Source: Alphaproteobacteria bacterium
GTDB taxonomy: Bacteria; Pseudomonadota; Alphaproteobacteria; Rickettsiales; 21-14-0-20-44-7
DNA length: 53,556 nucleotides
Assembly (NCBI GenBank): GCA_013288575.1
Contig: JABDBO010000001.1
Span: forward strand, 91 to 53,646
Direction: 5' to 3'
Below, piece by piece: positions 8,566 through 15,378 of this stretch. Every line of letters begins with the position of its first letter. Position 1 is the first letter of the stretch. The position numbers and the translations under genes were made by a program. A model generated the notes under the pieces. The model saw only the letters and a list, made by a program, of their open reading frames with translations, made no database searches and was not told the DNA's origin.

Positions 8566-9243
8566 ATGAGATATGCCAGCGTCAATAATGTGATGATTTC
8601 CGCCCTGGTTAGCCAGAGTTATAAGTTCCCAACTCACCAGGCGGCGCAGAACCTGTTGGAAAAATTAAAAGCCCAATTCATTCTCGCCAAAGGACATGAG
8701 GAATTGCTTCCCCAAGGCAAGTTGAAGCTATGGATTCGCGGTTTTCAACTGACCGAGGAAGAAATTAAGGAAGGCGCGCTGGGTAATTTTTGCATAGCGA
8801 CGATTGTGCAGCAAAATGATGGCAACTGCCTTATTAAATGCGAGAAGGAAAATACTCCGCCGATCAACCATCCGATGAAAAAGCGCAAAACCGCGCGCAT
8901 GCCGAATTGGGGCCATCCGACCATGCGCTATATTAAAAACGGCGGCAAGTTTGATAGATATGAAGATGCGGTTGAATCGCTTTATAATTTGCACCAGGAA
9001 TTTCCTGATACGACGATCCCGAACAAGGATAGATTGGATGTAATGGTTTATACGCGTGAAGGAAAAAAGAAACCGGAGACAAAAAAATTCCGCCTCAATT
9101 TAAAGCCAGTAGAAAATTATTTTGTAATTACGCCGGAAGAAAAAGTTGCCCGCCCGCGCGTTTCGGAAACGGAAGAAAAACCATCAGACATTATCGGCCG
9201 CTTTACAGCGCTGGCGCTAATGAAGAAGAAAAAGAAGAAATGA
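8566..9243 (+). CDS. Hypothetical protein, not recognised
   Basis: 225-aa soluble protein, divergent from fabH with a 39-base gap. No signal peptide or membrane helix. The middle is basic and contains KKRKTARMPNWGHPTMRYIK, which looks like a conserved segment. The C-terminus is rich in Pro/Glu and ends in a run of lysines (LMKKKKKK). No family is recognised. It forms part of the block that interrupts plsX-fabH. Nucleic-acid or phospholipid contact by the basic regions is only a guess. Confidence 0.7.
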   Translation: MRYASVNNVMISALVSQSYKFPTHQAAQNLLEKLKAQFILAKGHEELLPQGKLKLWIRGFQLTEEEIKEGALGNFCIATIVQQNDGNCLIKCEKENTPPINHPMKKRKTARMPNWGHPTMRYIKNGGKFDRYEDAVESLYNLHQEFPDTTIPNKDRLDVMVYTREGKKKPETKKFRLNLKPVENYFVITPEEKVARPRVSETEEKPSDIIGRFTALALMKKKKKK

Positions 9244-9247
9244 AAAC

Positions 9248-9301
9248 GGGAGAGATTTTACTCTCTCCCATCTTCTGCAGCGCCGTCCCGTTGGGACGCT
9301 G
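9248..9301. terminator. Paired hairpins, bidirectional terminator
   Basis: Two hairpins between converging genes: GGGAGAG (9248-9254) with CTCTCCC (9263-9269), and CAGCGCCGTCCC (9278-9289) with GGGACGCTG (9293-9301). On the minus strand the first is followed by GTTTTC. They would stop the 225-aa gene and the minus-strand small gene that ends at 9319. Confidence 0.75.
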
Positions 9302-9318
9302 AAAAACTTCACTTACCC

Positions 9319-9606
9319 TTACCCTGGTATGTGTGTGAACGCAAACCAGGATGTGCAGCCAAATAATGCGACCATGGTCGCATTTAAGGCTATCCATCCA
9401 CCTTCCCATTTCTCGCCAGAACAGCTAAGGATAAGAAATCCTAAGGCTGCTACTCCCGAAGATATTCCAATTTTTATAACACTTACCTGGTTATATGGCA
9501 TGGACAATGCTATTATTAATAGGGCCAGCCCGGCCCCTATTATTGCTATCGCACCTCCTAGGGTACGGCGGATTCTTTTTGGATCAAACAGGTTTTCGTA
9601 ACTCAT
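9319..9606 (-). CDS. Small membrane protein 1 of a four-unit array (95 aa)
   Basis: 95-aa protein with three probable membrane helices: IAIIGAGLALLIIAL, IKIGISSGVAALGFLIL and WIALNATMVALFGCTSWFAF. The N-terminus is positively charged (DPKRIRR), consistent with inner-membrane insertion. The start chosen is MSYENLF at 9606; an in-frame start at 9666 would place the promoter's -10 region inside the gene. No ribosome-binding site is evident. Family not recognised. Confidence 0.65.
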   Translation of the reverse strand: MSYENLFDPKRIRRTLGGAIAIIGAGLALLIIALSMPYNQVSVIKIGISSGVAALGFLILSCSGEKWEGGWIALNATMVALFGCTSWFAFTHIPG

Positions 9607-9656
9607 GATGTTTTGTTTATTAATTGTAACTCGGGATGAGTCACAAGAAGAATCTA

Positions 9657-9694
9657 TACAATACAATAGATTTTGGAATTCGTACGATAAATTT
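9657..9694 (-). promoter_or_regulatory. Shared promoter element P1
   Basis: On the minus strand an AAATTTATCGTACGAATTCC block lies 9 bases before TGTATTGTA, the weakest -10 of the four copies. Block and -10 position have the same spacing as the copies P2-P4 upstream of the neighbouring small genes. It would drive the 95-aa gene. Confidence 0.6.
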
Positions 9695-9703
9695 TGAGGC
9701 TCA

Positions 9704-9745
9704 ATAAAAAGTATCGGCGAGGGGAAGCTTTCGCAACCCCCACAC
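9704..9745 (-). terminator. Intrinsic terminator of small gene 2
   Basis: On the minus strand, GGTGTGGGGGTTGC pairs with GCTTCCCCTCGCC around a GAAA loop and is followed by GATACTTTTT. It lies between the stop of the 60-aa gene and promoter P1. Confidence 0.65.
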
Positions 9746-9756
9746 CAATGACAGGC

Positions 9757-9939
9757 CTACACTATGGTAGGCTTGCTAGCTTTTCGTTTTTGTCGCCAAT
9801 CATAAATGGCAGCAACCGCTATAGCCAGCATAGCGATGCCGAATATGATCATGACATTCCGCTGCGGGGCGGTTAGCAGATATCCAAGCAGGCACAGCAG
9901 AATTATTCCAACGATTTTAGCTACTTTTTCTTTCATCAT
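9757..9939 (-). CDS. Small membrane protein 2 of the array (60 aa)
   Basis: 60-aa protein with two membrane helices (VAKIVGIILLCLLGYLL and VMIIFGIAMLAIAVAAIY) linked by the short loop TAPQRN, and a basic tail WRQKRKASK that favours a cytoplasmic C-terminus. Two adjacent ATG codons begin it. No clear Shine-Dalgarno sequence. It has its own promoter copy and terminator. Family not recognised. Confidence 0.65.
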   Translation of the reverse strand: MMKEKVAKIVGIILLCLLGYLLTAPQRNVMIIFGIAMLAIAVAAIYDWRQKRKASKPTIV

Positions 9940-9987
9940 AAGAGTTAATTGTAATCGCTTTCCAAAATGGATGCGAGAAGAGCCTGC

Positions 9988-10025
9988 AATATAGCAGAAG
10001 ACTGCGAAATTCGTATGATAAATTT
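9988..10025 (-). promoter_or_regulatory. Shared promoter element P2
   Basis: Minus strand: AAATTTATCATACGAATTTC, nine bases, then TGCTATATT, an extended -10. The block covers the -35 position but has no TTGACA, suggesting an activator site or an alternative sigma factor. It is nearly identical to P3. Confidence 0.75.
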
Positions 10026-10037
10026 TGTGAAATCATA

Positions 10038-10076
10038 TAAAAAGGCGGGGGAGATATGTAAATCTCCTTCCCGCCT
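10038..10076 (-). terminator. Intrinsic terminator of small gene 3
   Basis: On the minus strand, AGGCGGGAAGGAGATT pairs with AATATCTCCCCCGCCT-type sequence (arms within 10043-10076) and is followed by TTTTTAT. It abuts promoter P2. Confidence 0.8.
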
Positions 10077-10116
10077 CATGGGCAACGCAACCGGTCGGCG
10101 CGCTGCTAGACCAAAA

Positions 10117-10251
10117 TTACCAGTGCATGTTCGCAATGGATGATGAATCCACCATACCTTTGAGTACGGCGGCCACAAATATCACGAATCCACCTATTAA
10201 GAAAAATCCAAGGAGACAACCCATGGGTTCTTCTTTTTTATCATTAGCCAT
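10117..10251 (-). CDS. Small membrane protein 3 of the array (44 aa)
   Basis: 44-aa protein with a charged start (MANDKKEEP), one membrane helix (GCLLGFFLIGGFVIFVAAVL) and a short tail ending NMHW. Translation is read directly from the complementary strand, from the ATG at 10251 to a TAA at 10117. The sequence between promoter P3 and the start contains GGAACGCGATTG, similar to GGAAAGCGATTA upstream of the 60-aa gene. Family not recognised. Confidence 0.65.
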   Translation of the reverse strand: MANDKKEEPMGCLLGFFLIGGFVIFVAAVLKGMVDSSSIANMHW

Positions 10252-10296
10252 ATTTTTTCAATCGCGTTCCAGAATTGAAGGCGAGTAGAAGCACAT

Positions 10297-10334
10297 AATA
10301 TAGCAGAAATCAGTGAAATTCGTATGATAAATCT
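10297..10334 (-). promoter_or_regulatory. Shared promoter element P3
   Basis: Minus strand: AGATTTATCATACGAATTTC, nine bases, then TGCTATATT. Same block, same spacing as P2, upstream of the 44-aa gene. Confidence 0.75.
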
Positions 10335-10344
10335 TGCGAAGTTA

Positions 10345-10378
10345 CAAAAAAAAGCGGAAGCCCGAAGGCCTCCGCTTT
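10345..10378 (-). terminator. Intrinsic terminator of small gene 4
   Basis: On the minus strand, AGCGGAGGCC pairs with GGCTTCCGCT around a TTCG tetraloop and is followed by eight T residues: a textbook intrinsic terminator. Confidence 0.92.
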
Positions 10379-10424
10379 GTGCAGCTCCACCGTATCGGCG
10401 GTGCTGCTTGAACTGATACTACTG

Positions 10425-10544
10425 CTACTGTCCCTTTCCCTTCCGGGCTAGCGCCATGCCGAGTAAGCACGACGCGGCCAGGAACGCCATAAAATATCCC
10501 ACCCAAGGGGTGGTGGCGACGATTGGTTCAGAATTTTCGTTCAT
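10425..10544 (-). CDS. Small membrane protein 4 of the array (39 aa)
   Basis: 39-aa protein with an N-terminal polar stretch (MNENSEPIVATTPW), one membrane helix (VGYFMAFLAASCLLGMAL) and a basic tail ARKGKGQ. Start ATG at 10544, stop TAG at 10425. It is the first unit of the array after plsX, with its own promoter copy and the strongest terminator. Family not recognised. Confidence 0.62.
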   Translation of the reverse strand: MNENSEPIVATTPWVGYFMAFLAASCLLGMALARKGKGQ

Positions 10545-10589
10545 AGGGTTAACACGTAGAGACCATGGTTGGATGGTCAAGGTGCCTAA

Positions 10590-10627
10590 ACTATAGCAAT
10601 GCTGTTGAGGATTTGCATTATAATATT
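10590..10627 (-). promoter_or_regulatory. Shared promoter element P4 (diverged)
   Basis: Minus strand: a diverged block containing TTATAATGCAAATCC, then TGCTATAGT. The block agrees with P2 at 12 of 20 positions, and its distance to the -10 is exactly the same. Confidence 0.55.
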
Positions 10628-10679
10628 TTAAGGATTGGCGTGAATTTACTGCGGGTAAAAAGAAGTGAGGGAATCGGAA

Positions 10680-11699
10680 TTACAAATCCGCATCATTCTC
10701 GCTTGAGAAGCCGATTTCATCAATAATTCGCTGATTTATATTGGCTTTTGCCAGGTGAATTGCGACATCGATTGCATTGGCAAAGCCAACATGGTCCATT
10801 CCGCCGTGACTTTTTACGATAATTCCGTTTAAGCCCAAAAACATCGCGCCGTTATGCGCGCGCGGATCGATTTTTTTGAAAATACTTTTTAGCGCAGGTT
10901 TTGCCATCATGCTGCCGACTTTGGCAAAGATCGATGAAGTTAAACCCATCTTGATATATTCACCGCAAAGTTTGGCGACACCTTCGGCGGTTTTGAGTGC
11001 GATGTTGCCGGTGAATCCATCAGTGACGATAATATCAACTGTGCCGGTGGCGATATCATTGCCTTCGATGAAGCCAACATATTTAATTGGGATTTGTGTG
11101 GTTTGCAGCATCTCAGAAGCTTGGCGGACTGAATCCACCCCTTTGCCAGCTTCGGAACCGATATTGAGCAAACCAATTGTCGGCTCTTTTTTGCCAAGCA
11201 GCGCAACGCCGAAAGCTTCACCCATAATTGCGAATTGGAAAAGGTTTTCTGCCGTGCATTCAGGATTTGCTCCCAGATCAAGCATAACGGCTTGGCCTTT
11301 ACGAGTTGGGAAAAGTGAGCAGATAGCAGGACGGTCAATGCCGGGCAGGGTGCGAAGCGCAATTTTTGCCATCGCCATTAACGCGCCAGTGTTGCCGCCG
11401 GAAACGCAAGCATCGGCAATTTTTTCTTTAACCGTATTGATTGCCAATTGCATTGAAGAATTTTTGCCTTGGCGAAGCGCAATCGAGGGTTTATCTTCAT
11501 TGGTTACCACATCAGTGGTATGGATGATTTGTGAGCGCTGCTCTAACTTGTGATGTTTGTGGAGAAGCGGCCGGATTTCAGATTCATTGCCGACTAGCAA
11601 AAATTCCAGATCAGGGTTTCGCGAAAGCGCAAAATTGGCGCCGCGGATAACGGCCTTTGGAGCATAATCTCCGCCCATGGCATCAAGCGCGATTTTCAT
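10680..11699 (-). CDS. plsX: Phosphate acyltransferase
   Basis: 339-aa peripheral membrane enzyme that converts acyl-ACP to acyl-phosphate for phospholipid synthesis by PlsY. It begins with the family hallmark IALDAMGGDYAPKAVI and contains SGGNTGALMA, DLGANPE and NIGSEAGKG. Length is normal. It lies downstream of rpmF on the same strand, the usual order, but with a palindromic repeat between. fabH does not follow directly. Confidence 0.97.
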   Translation of the reverse strand: MKIALDAMGGDYAPKAVIRGANFALSRNPDLEFLLVGNESEIRPLLHKHHKLEQRSQIIHTTDVVTNEDKPSIALRQGKNSSMQLAINTVKEKIADACVSGGNTGALMAMAKIALRTLPGIDRPAICSLFPTRKGQAVMLDLGANPECTAENLFQFAIMGEAFGVALLGKKEPTIGLLNIGSEAGKGVDSVRQASEMLQTTQIPIKYVGFIEGNDIATGTVDIIVTDGFTGNIALKTAEGVAKLCGEYIKMGLTSSIFAKVGSMMAKPALKSIFKKIDPRAHNGAMFLGLNGIIVKSHGGMDHVGFANAIDVAIHLAKANINQRIIDEIGFSSENDADL

Positions 11700-11722
11700 A
11701 TTAAACCTCGTAAAAGATTTTC

Positions 11723-11820
11723 GATGGGCGATTTCGTTGTTAATTCTGTGCTCAAAGCGCTCACGTATGCTAAATACGTTCGGCTTCTGTGCGCAGAATT
11801 GCCTAGAAATCTCCTCATGT
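11723..11820. repeat. Dispersed palindromic repeat, copy B
   Basis: About 100 bp of imperfect palindrome between plsX and rpmF. GATTTC and AATTCTGTGC on the left pair with GCGCAGAATT and GAAATC on the right. The centre is ACGTAT (11763) and ATACGT (11774). The core aligns with the one between the glycosyltransferase and prmC (GTGCTC, GTAT, AATAC, TTC, CTGTGC in the same order). Confidence 0.72.
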
Positions 11821-11873
11821 AAAACCTTTTAGTTTTGGAGTATTAGCCTTAAGTCTTAAAAAAACTTGTAGCC

Positions 11874-12068
11874 TTATGCTTGCGCTGAACCTTTTTCGAG
11901 CACATTGCGGCCATTGTAGAAGCCGTCTTTGCTTACATGGTGCGGGCGTTTGAGTTCGCCAGTTGTTGAATCTTCAACGTAACCAACTGTTTTTTTAGCA
12001 TGTTTCATGTTGGCTGATTTTCTCATGCCGGTACGTGATTTCGATTTCTTCCGCTTAGGAACTGCCAT
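11874..12068 (-). CDS. rpmF: Ribosomal protein L32
   Basis: 64-aa large-subunit ribosomal protein with the family start AVPKRKKSKSRTGMRKS. It has no cysteines, so it is the zinc-free form. The usual upstream DUF177/YceD gene is not adjacent; a promoter-proximal spacer and tRNA-Val lie upstream instead. GAGGCTC-type sequence precedes the ATG. Confidence 0.96.
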   Translation of the reverse strand: MAVPKRKKSKSRTGMRKSANMKHAKKTVGYVEDSTTGELKRPHHVSKDGFYNGRNVLEKGSAQA

Positions 12069-12131
12069 TTGAGCCTCTTTTTGTAATTTGGAGCGCGGTT
12101 TCTAGCATGACGCTTAATGAAAGGCAAGAGG

Positions 12132-12237
12132 TTTTAGGGCCTAGGTTCGAGGTGCTAGGTTCTAGGGATTGACTATTACAAACATTAATATAAATTCCGC
12201 TCCCTAAAACCTCGAACCTAGGCCCTAAAACCTAGCA
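12132..12237. repeat. Inverted repeat with 7-bp-phased arms
   Basis: Arms 12129-12153 and 12209-12233 are perfect 25-bp inverted repeats. The left side reads as five 7-bp units each ending AGG (12132-12166: TTTTAGG, GCCTAGG, TTCGAGG, TGCTAGG, TTCTAGG). The right side reads as five 7-bp units each starting CCT (12203-12237). The space between contains a possible promoter for the following tRNA. Confidence 0.85.
12169..12196 (+). promoter_or_regulatory. Possible tRNA-Val promoter inside the inverted repeat
   Basis: TTGACT (12169-12174), 16 bases, then TAAATT (12191-12196). It is located 44 bases before the mature tRNA, between the arms of the repeat. Confidence 0.4.
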
Positions 12238-12239
12238 GA

Positions 12240-12316
12240 GGGCGGTTAGCTCAGTTGGTTAGAGCGCTACGTTGACATCGTAGAGGTCGGAGGTTCGAGT
12301 CCTCTACCGCCCACCA
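12240..12316 (+). tRNA. tRNA-Val (GAC anticodon), CCA encoded
   Basis: Full cloverleaf: acceptor stem GGGCGGT pairs with ACCGCCC, D arm GCTC-AGTTGGTTA-GAGC, anticodon stem CTACG/CGTAG around loop TTGACAT (anticodon GAC), T arm GGAGG-TTCGAGT-CCTCT, discriminator A and encoded CCA. 77 nt. Confidence 0.96.
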
Positions 12317-12502
12317 TTTATGGAAATTCCCGTCAAAATAGCAATTTAGCAGCGCTGTTTCAAACAGCGGTTGAGTGCCCTAAAAAACTTTTTTCTCTTA
12401 TTTGGAAGGGCCAAATTGCAATGTGTTTGGCTAACATTTTGGTTAATTTCGCCTTAATCAGTTGGGCATAAAGTTGGGATATATCCAACGAAGGCTATAT
12501 TT
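12317..12502. other. Intergenic region after tRNA-Val
   Basis: Contains a hairpin CGCTGTTTCAAACAGCG (near 12350) that could end the tRNA transcript, and AT-rich sequence ahead of the response regulator. No gene seen. Confidence 0.5.
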
Positions 12503-12979
12503 ATGATTTTACAAATTGAGAAAACCAACCATATCAAAGCATCAAAAGATGCAGAAATTGCTCCCAACCCAATTGATATAGTTCTGGCTGAAGATAGTAT
12601 AGGCGACCAGTGCTTAACTGAAATTGCTTTGAAGAAAACTAATATCCCGCATTACTTGACCACTTATCGTAATGGAGATTTGTTATTGCCGGCATTGGTT
12701 GAACAACGCGAACAAAATAAGAAATTATTACCTGATTTGCTTCTTTTGGATATTGGCTTACCTGGCAGGAATGGTATTGATATATTGGCAGAACTCGCGC
12801 AATCTTCTCCTTCAATTAGATCAATTCCCATTGTCATTCTTACTAATTATTCTGACCTAGAATATATTTGCAGCAAACAGAATAATCTTTTCATAGTGAG
12901 TTATTTGCGCAAACCTTGTGACCCGGCGATTTTGAAAATTATAATGGAAAATATCAGGCGCTATAAATTTCCAAATTAA
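12503..12979 (+). CDS. Single-domain response regulator (CheY/Rcp1-like)
   Basis: 158-aa stand-alone receiver domain with no output domain. The acidic pocket is Glu30-Asp31 (LAEDS), the phosphoacceptor is Asp83 (LLLDIGLPG), and the switch residues are Thr114 (ILTNY) and Lys137 (YLRKP). The LDIGLPGRNG and LRKPCD motifs resemble Rcp1-type regulators that pair with phytochrome-like or hybrid kinases. No kinase is nearby. GAAGG lies upstream of the ATG. Confidence 0.9.
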   Translation: MILQIEKTNHIKASKDAEIAPNPIDIVLAEDSIGDQCLTEIALKKTNIPHYLTTYRNGDLLLPALVEQREQNKKLLPDLLLLDIGLPGRNGIDILAELAQSSPSIRSIPIVILTNYSDLEYICSKQNNLFIVSYLRKPCDPAILKIIMENIRRYKFPN

Positions 12980-13030
12980 AGTTAGGGCCAGATACCTTCC
13001 AGCCCTTAGGAACTTTATATTCCGGCTAGT

Positions 13031-13642
13031 TTAAGCGATAATGCTTAACAGCGTATTTGAGTTTGCTGCGGCCGCAGTTCCAGCATTAAGCAGTGAACTC
13101 AGCATATTTGATAAAATGCTGGTGTTGCCATTCGCTGCAGATGCGGATGCAGGGGTGCTCACGCTACTTGCGCTTGCATCAGTTGTGCTATCAACCGGAT
13201 CCAGATTTAAAGGATCGTTAGGATCATTACTAGTATCGGTGGCATCAGCTTTATGATGGCCGCCGCCGTGGTGATGACCTTTAACTTTGCTAGTATCTGG
13301 AAGGCTGGTGTTGCCAGCATTGGCAACAGCGGTATTGACATCAGTTGAGGGATCTGACGCCGACGAAGCTTGCGATGATTGCATCTTCGCCTGGATATAG
13401 CCCGTCACTTTCGAAAAGTTGATGCTGCCGTCTTGATTGGTGACAGCATCAGCCGCATCACTACCGAATTCCTGGCTGAAGTTGCTCAAGAATTGCTGGG
13501 TATTGATTTGGCCAGTTCCGTAAGTGCTTTGCGAGCTTTGACTTTGCTGTAAAATCGAACTTGATACAGGTTGGGCAGCGCTCATAACGCTGTTACTATA
13601 AACGTTCGGATTCCACAGTGAGGATATGCTAGATATACTCAT
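13031..13642 (-). CDS. Low-complexity protein with His-rich and EF-hand-like segments
   Basis: 203-aa Ser/Ala/Asn-rich protein, not recognised. After a conserved-looking start (MSISSISSLWNPNVYS) comes an EF-hand-like loop TNQDGSINFSKV, then GHHHGGGHH, which could bind divalent metal, and an acidic DPNDPLNLDPVD segment. It has no signal peptide; export by another route is possible. The ATG at 13642 is chosen because AAGGAG stands in good position upstream. A longer frame reaches into the ABC permease gene without support. Confidence 0.65.
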   Translation of the reverse strand: MSISSISSLWNPNVYSNSVMSAAQPVSSSILQQSQSSQSTYGTGQINTQQFLSNFSQEFGSDAADAVTNQDGSINFSKVTGYIQAKMQSSQASSASDPSTDVNTAVANAGNTSLPDTSKVKGHHHGGGHHKADATDTSNDPNDPLNLDPVDSTTDASASSVSTPASASAANGNTSILSNMLSSLLNAGTAAAANSNTLLSIIA

Positions 13643-13748
13643 TGGTTGGCTCCTTTTTAGGTTAAAACGGGTATAGCGCACCGAAATGCGCAAAACCCAG
13701 GATTTTAGGAGCAAGATATGTGCCGGGCCAAGGCTAACTGCGGGTTTG

Positions 13749-14552
13749 CTAACTGACGCTCTCAGCGCTGTAGCGGGCAATTAGGCCGGTTTTTAGGGCG
13801 TGGTTGTAAATCTTAACGAAACACCAACAGGCGAGCATTATATATATAAGCGCAAGGGCGGCGGCGATTATAAGTGACTGAATTGAAATTCCATTTCCGG
13901 CAATAATTGAGCGCATATTTTCAAACACATATGATGGCGGAAAAATATGGGCAACAGCCTGCATCCATGAAGGCAAAGTTGAGAGCGGGTAAAACACGCC
14001 GACAAATGGCGCAATCACCGCCGGAATCGGCCAGACAAACCATTCTGAACTTGGGCCATAACGCAGCATTATCGCACAGCCGAAGATCCCCAAGCTAATG
14101 CTGAACAGAACAATCACTAATATGAATGGAATTATCATCACGCCATAAATTAACATCGACAGGCCGAACACTCCCATCGCAAGAATCAACATAACAACCA
14201 GCCCGAACATGCTGGTGGTAATTCCCGTCAAAACTAACCCGCTCAAATATTCCGATACACGCATCGGCGAGGCGAAGAGGTTTAAAAAATTGCGGCTCCA
14301 GCTATCTTCCATAAACGCCATGCTAGTGCCGTGCATAACACGCACCATAAATTCCCAAACCAAAACTGTGCCAAGTACCATCGGCACGAAATTCATATTG
14401 GTATGAGTAAATTCATTGAGGAATTTTGTCATAAAACCCCAGATGACGATGTCAATTGCCTGCCAGATAAAAAGCGGAATAACGCGCGTGACGCTGCCGC
14501 GAATAAGATAAAACTGGCGAAGCATAAGCGCGGTGATGCGGGATGTTTTCAT
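13749..14552 (-). CDS. ABC-2 type transporter permease
   Basis: 267-aa inner-membrane protein with about six hydrophobic helices, an ABC-2 fold and the typical C-terminal motif FPPSYVFENMR. It forms an exporter with the ATPase encoded just upstream (start overlaps the ATPase stop by one base). The amphipathic N-terminus and the lack of substrate-specific domains leave the substrate open; the pair resembles NodIJ- or drug-type exporters. Confidence 0.9.
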   Translation of the reverse strand: MKTSRITALMLRQFYLIRGSVTRVIPLFIWQAIDIVIWGFMTKFLNEFTHTNMNFVPMVLGTVLVWEFMVRVMHGTSMAFMEDSWSRNFLNLFASPMRVSEYLSGLVLTGITTSMFGLVVMLILAMGVFGLSMLIYGVMIIPFILVIVLFSISLGIFGCAIMLRYGPSSEWFVWPIPAVIAPFVGVFYPLSTLPSWMQAVAHIFPPSYVFENMRSIIAGNGISIQSLIIAAALALIYIMLACWCFVKIYNHALKTGLIARYSAESVS

Positions 14553-15295
14553 TATTTTTCCTCCAGCTTTAAAGGTTCACGCGCAACTGTAATGAATAAT
14601 TCTTCTAGTGTGGTTTTTCCATGTTCGGCCGGTAAAGTTTTCGGATTGCCTTCAAGCAAAATTTTTCCTTTCGACATAAAAAGAACGCGGTCACAAACTT
14701 CCTGAACTTCATACATATTATGCGAAGTCCACAAAACCCCGCTCTCGCCATGCGCAGCAAAACCACGGATTTTTTCTCTGATATCTTTGGCAGTAGATGG
14801 GTCAAGCGAAGCGGTCGGTTCATCAAGCAATAACAATTTGGGATTATTGAGCGCAGCTTTGGCCAGCGACACGCGCGTTTGTTCACCCGATGATAATACG
14901 CCGCATCGCGTATCACGAAATTTTACGAGGTCATACTCTGCGAGTAATTCTTCAATCCGTATTTTCAAATTCTTTACGCAATAAATTTTGCCAAAAACTT
15001 TTAAGTTTTGCGTAACAGTAAGATTGCCGGGTAGCGGCGCATAAACGGCCGCAAAATTGGTTTGCTCTAAAGCAGCCGAGCGTTGTTTGGCGATATCAAT
15101 CCCATTTATATAAATCACGCCCGAGGTGGGTTTGAGCACTCCCAAAACCATATTGATAGTGGTGGTTTTACCCGCTCCATTTGGCCCTAAGAGCCCAACG
15201 ATTTCACCTTTTTTTACTGAAAATGAAATACTTTCCACTGCTGTATTAGAGCCATAGATTTTCTGCACATTGTTGAGAGAGAGTATGTCTGACAT
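14552..15295 (-). CDS. ABC transporter ATP-binding protein
   Basis: 247-aa ATPase with Walker A GPNGAGKTTT, signature LSSGEQTRV, Walker B LLLLDEPTASLD and the H-loop TSHNM. The signature is LSSGEQ rather than LSGGQ, as in many ABC-2-type exporters. It is coupled to the permease gene downstream. The divergent gene at 15379 shares an AT-rich promoter region. Confidence 0.93.
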   Translation of the reverse strand: MSDILSLNNVQKIYGSNTAVESISFSVKKGEIVGLLGPNGAGKTTTINMVLGVLKPTSGVIYINGIDIAKQRSAALEQTNFAAVYAPLPGNLTVTQNLKVFGKIYCVKNLKIRIEELLAEYDLVKFRDTRCGVLSSGEQTRVSLAKAALNNPKLLLLDEPTASLDPSTAKDIREKIRGFAAHGESGVLWTSHNMYEVQEVCDRVLFMSKGKILLEGNPKTLPAEHGKTTLEELFITVAREPLKLEEK

Positions 15296-15378
15296 TAAAT
15301 ATAATTAATTCGTTGGCTTAAACTGGGGCAAGGTTTATCATAATATAATCTTTATGAAGCAACAAATATAAATACCAT

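Noticed and set aside
9694..9876. 60-codon plus-strand frame overlapping the small-gene array
   Set aside because: It runs across a terminator hairpin and the end of a minus-strand gene, and has no hydrophobic or other signature of its own.
10876..11553. 225-codon open frame on the plus strand inside plsX
   Set aside because: It is the antisense shadow of plsX, with no ribosome site and no domain signature. plsX is intact on the other strand.
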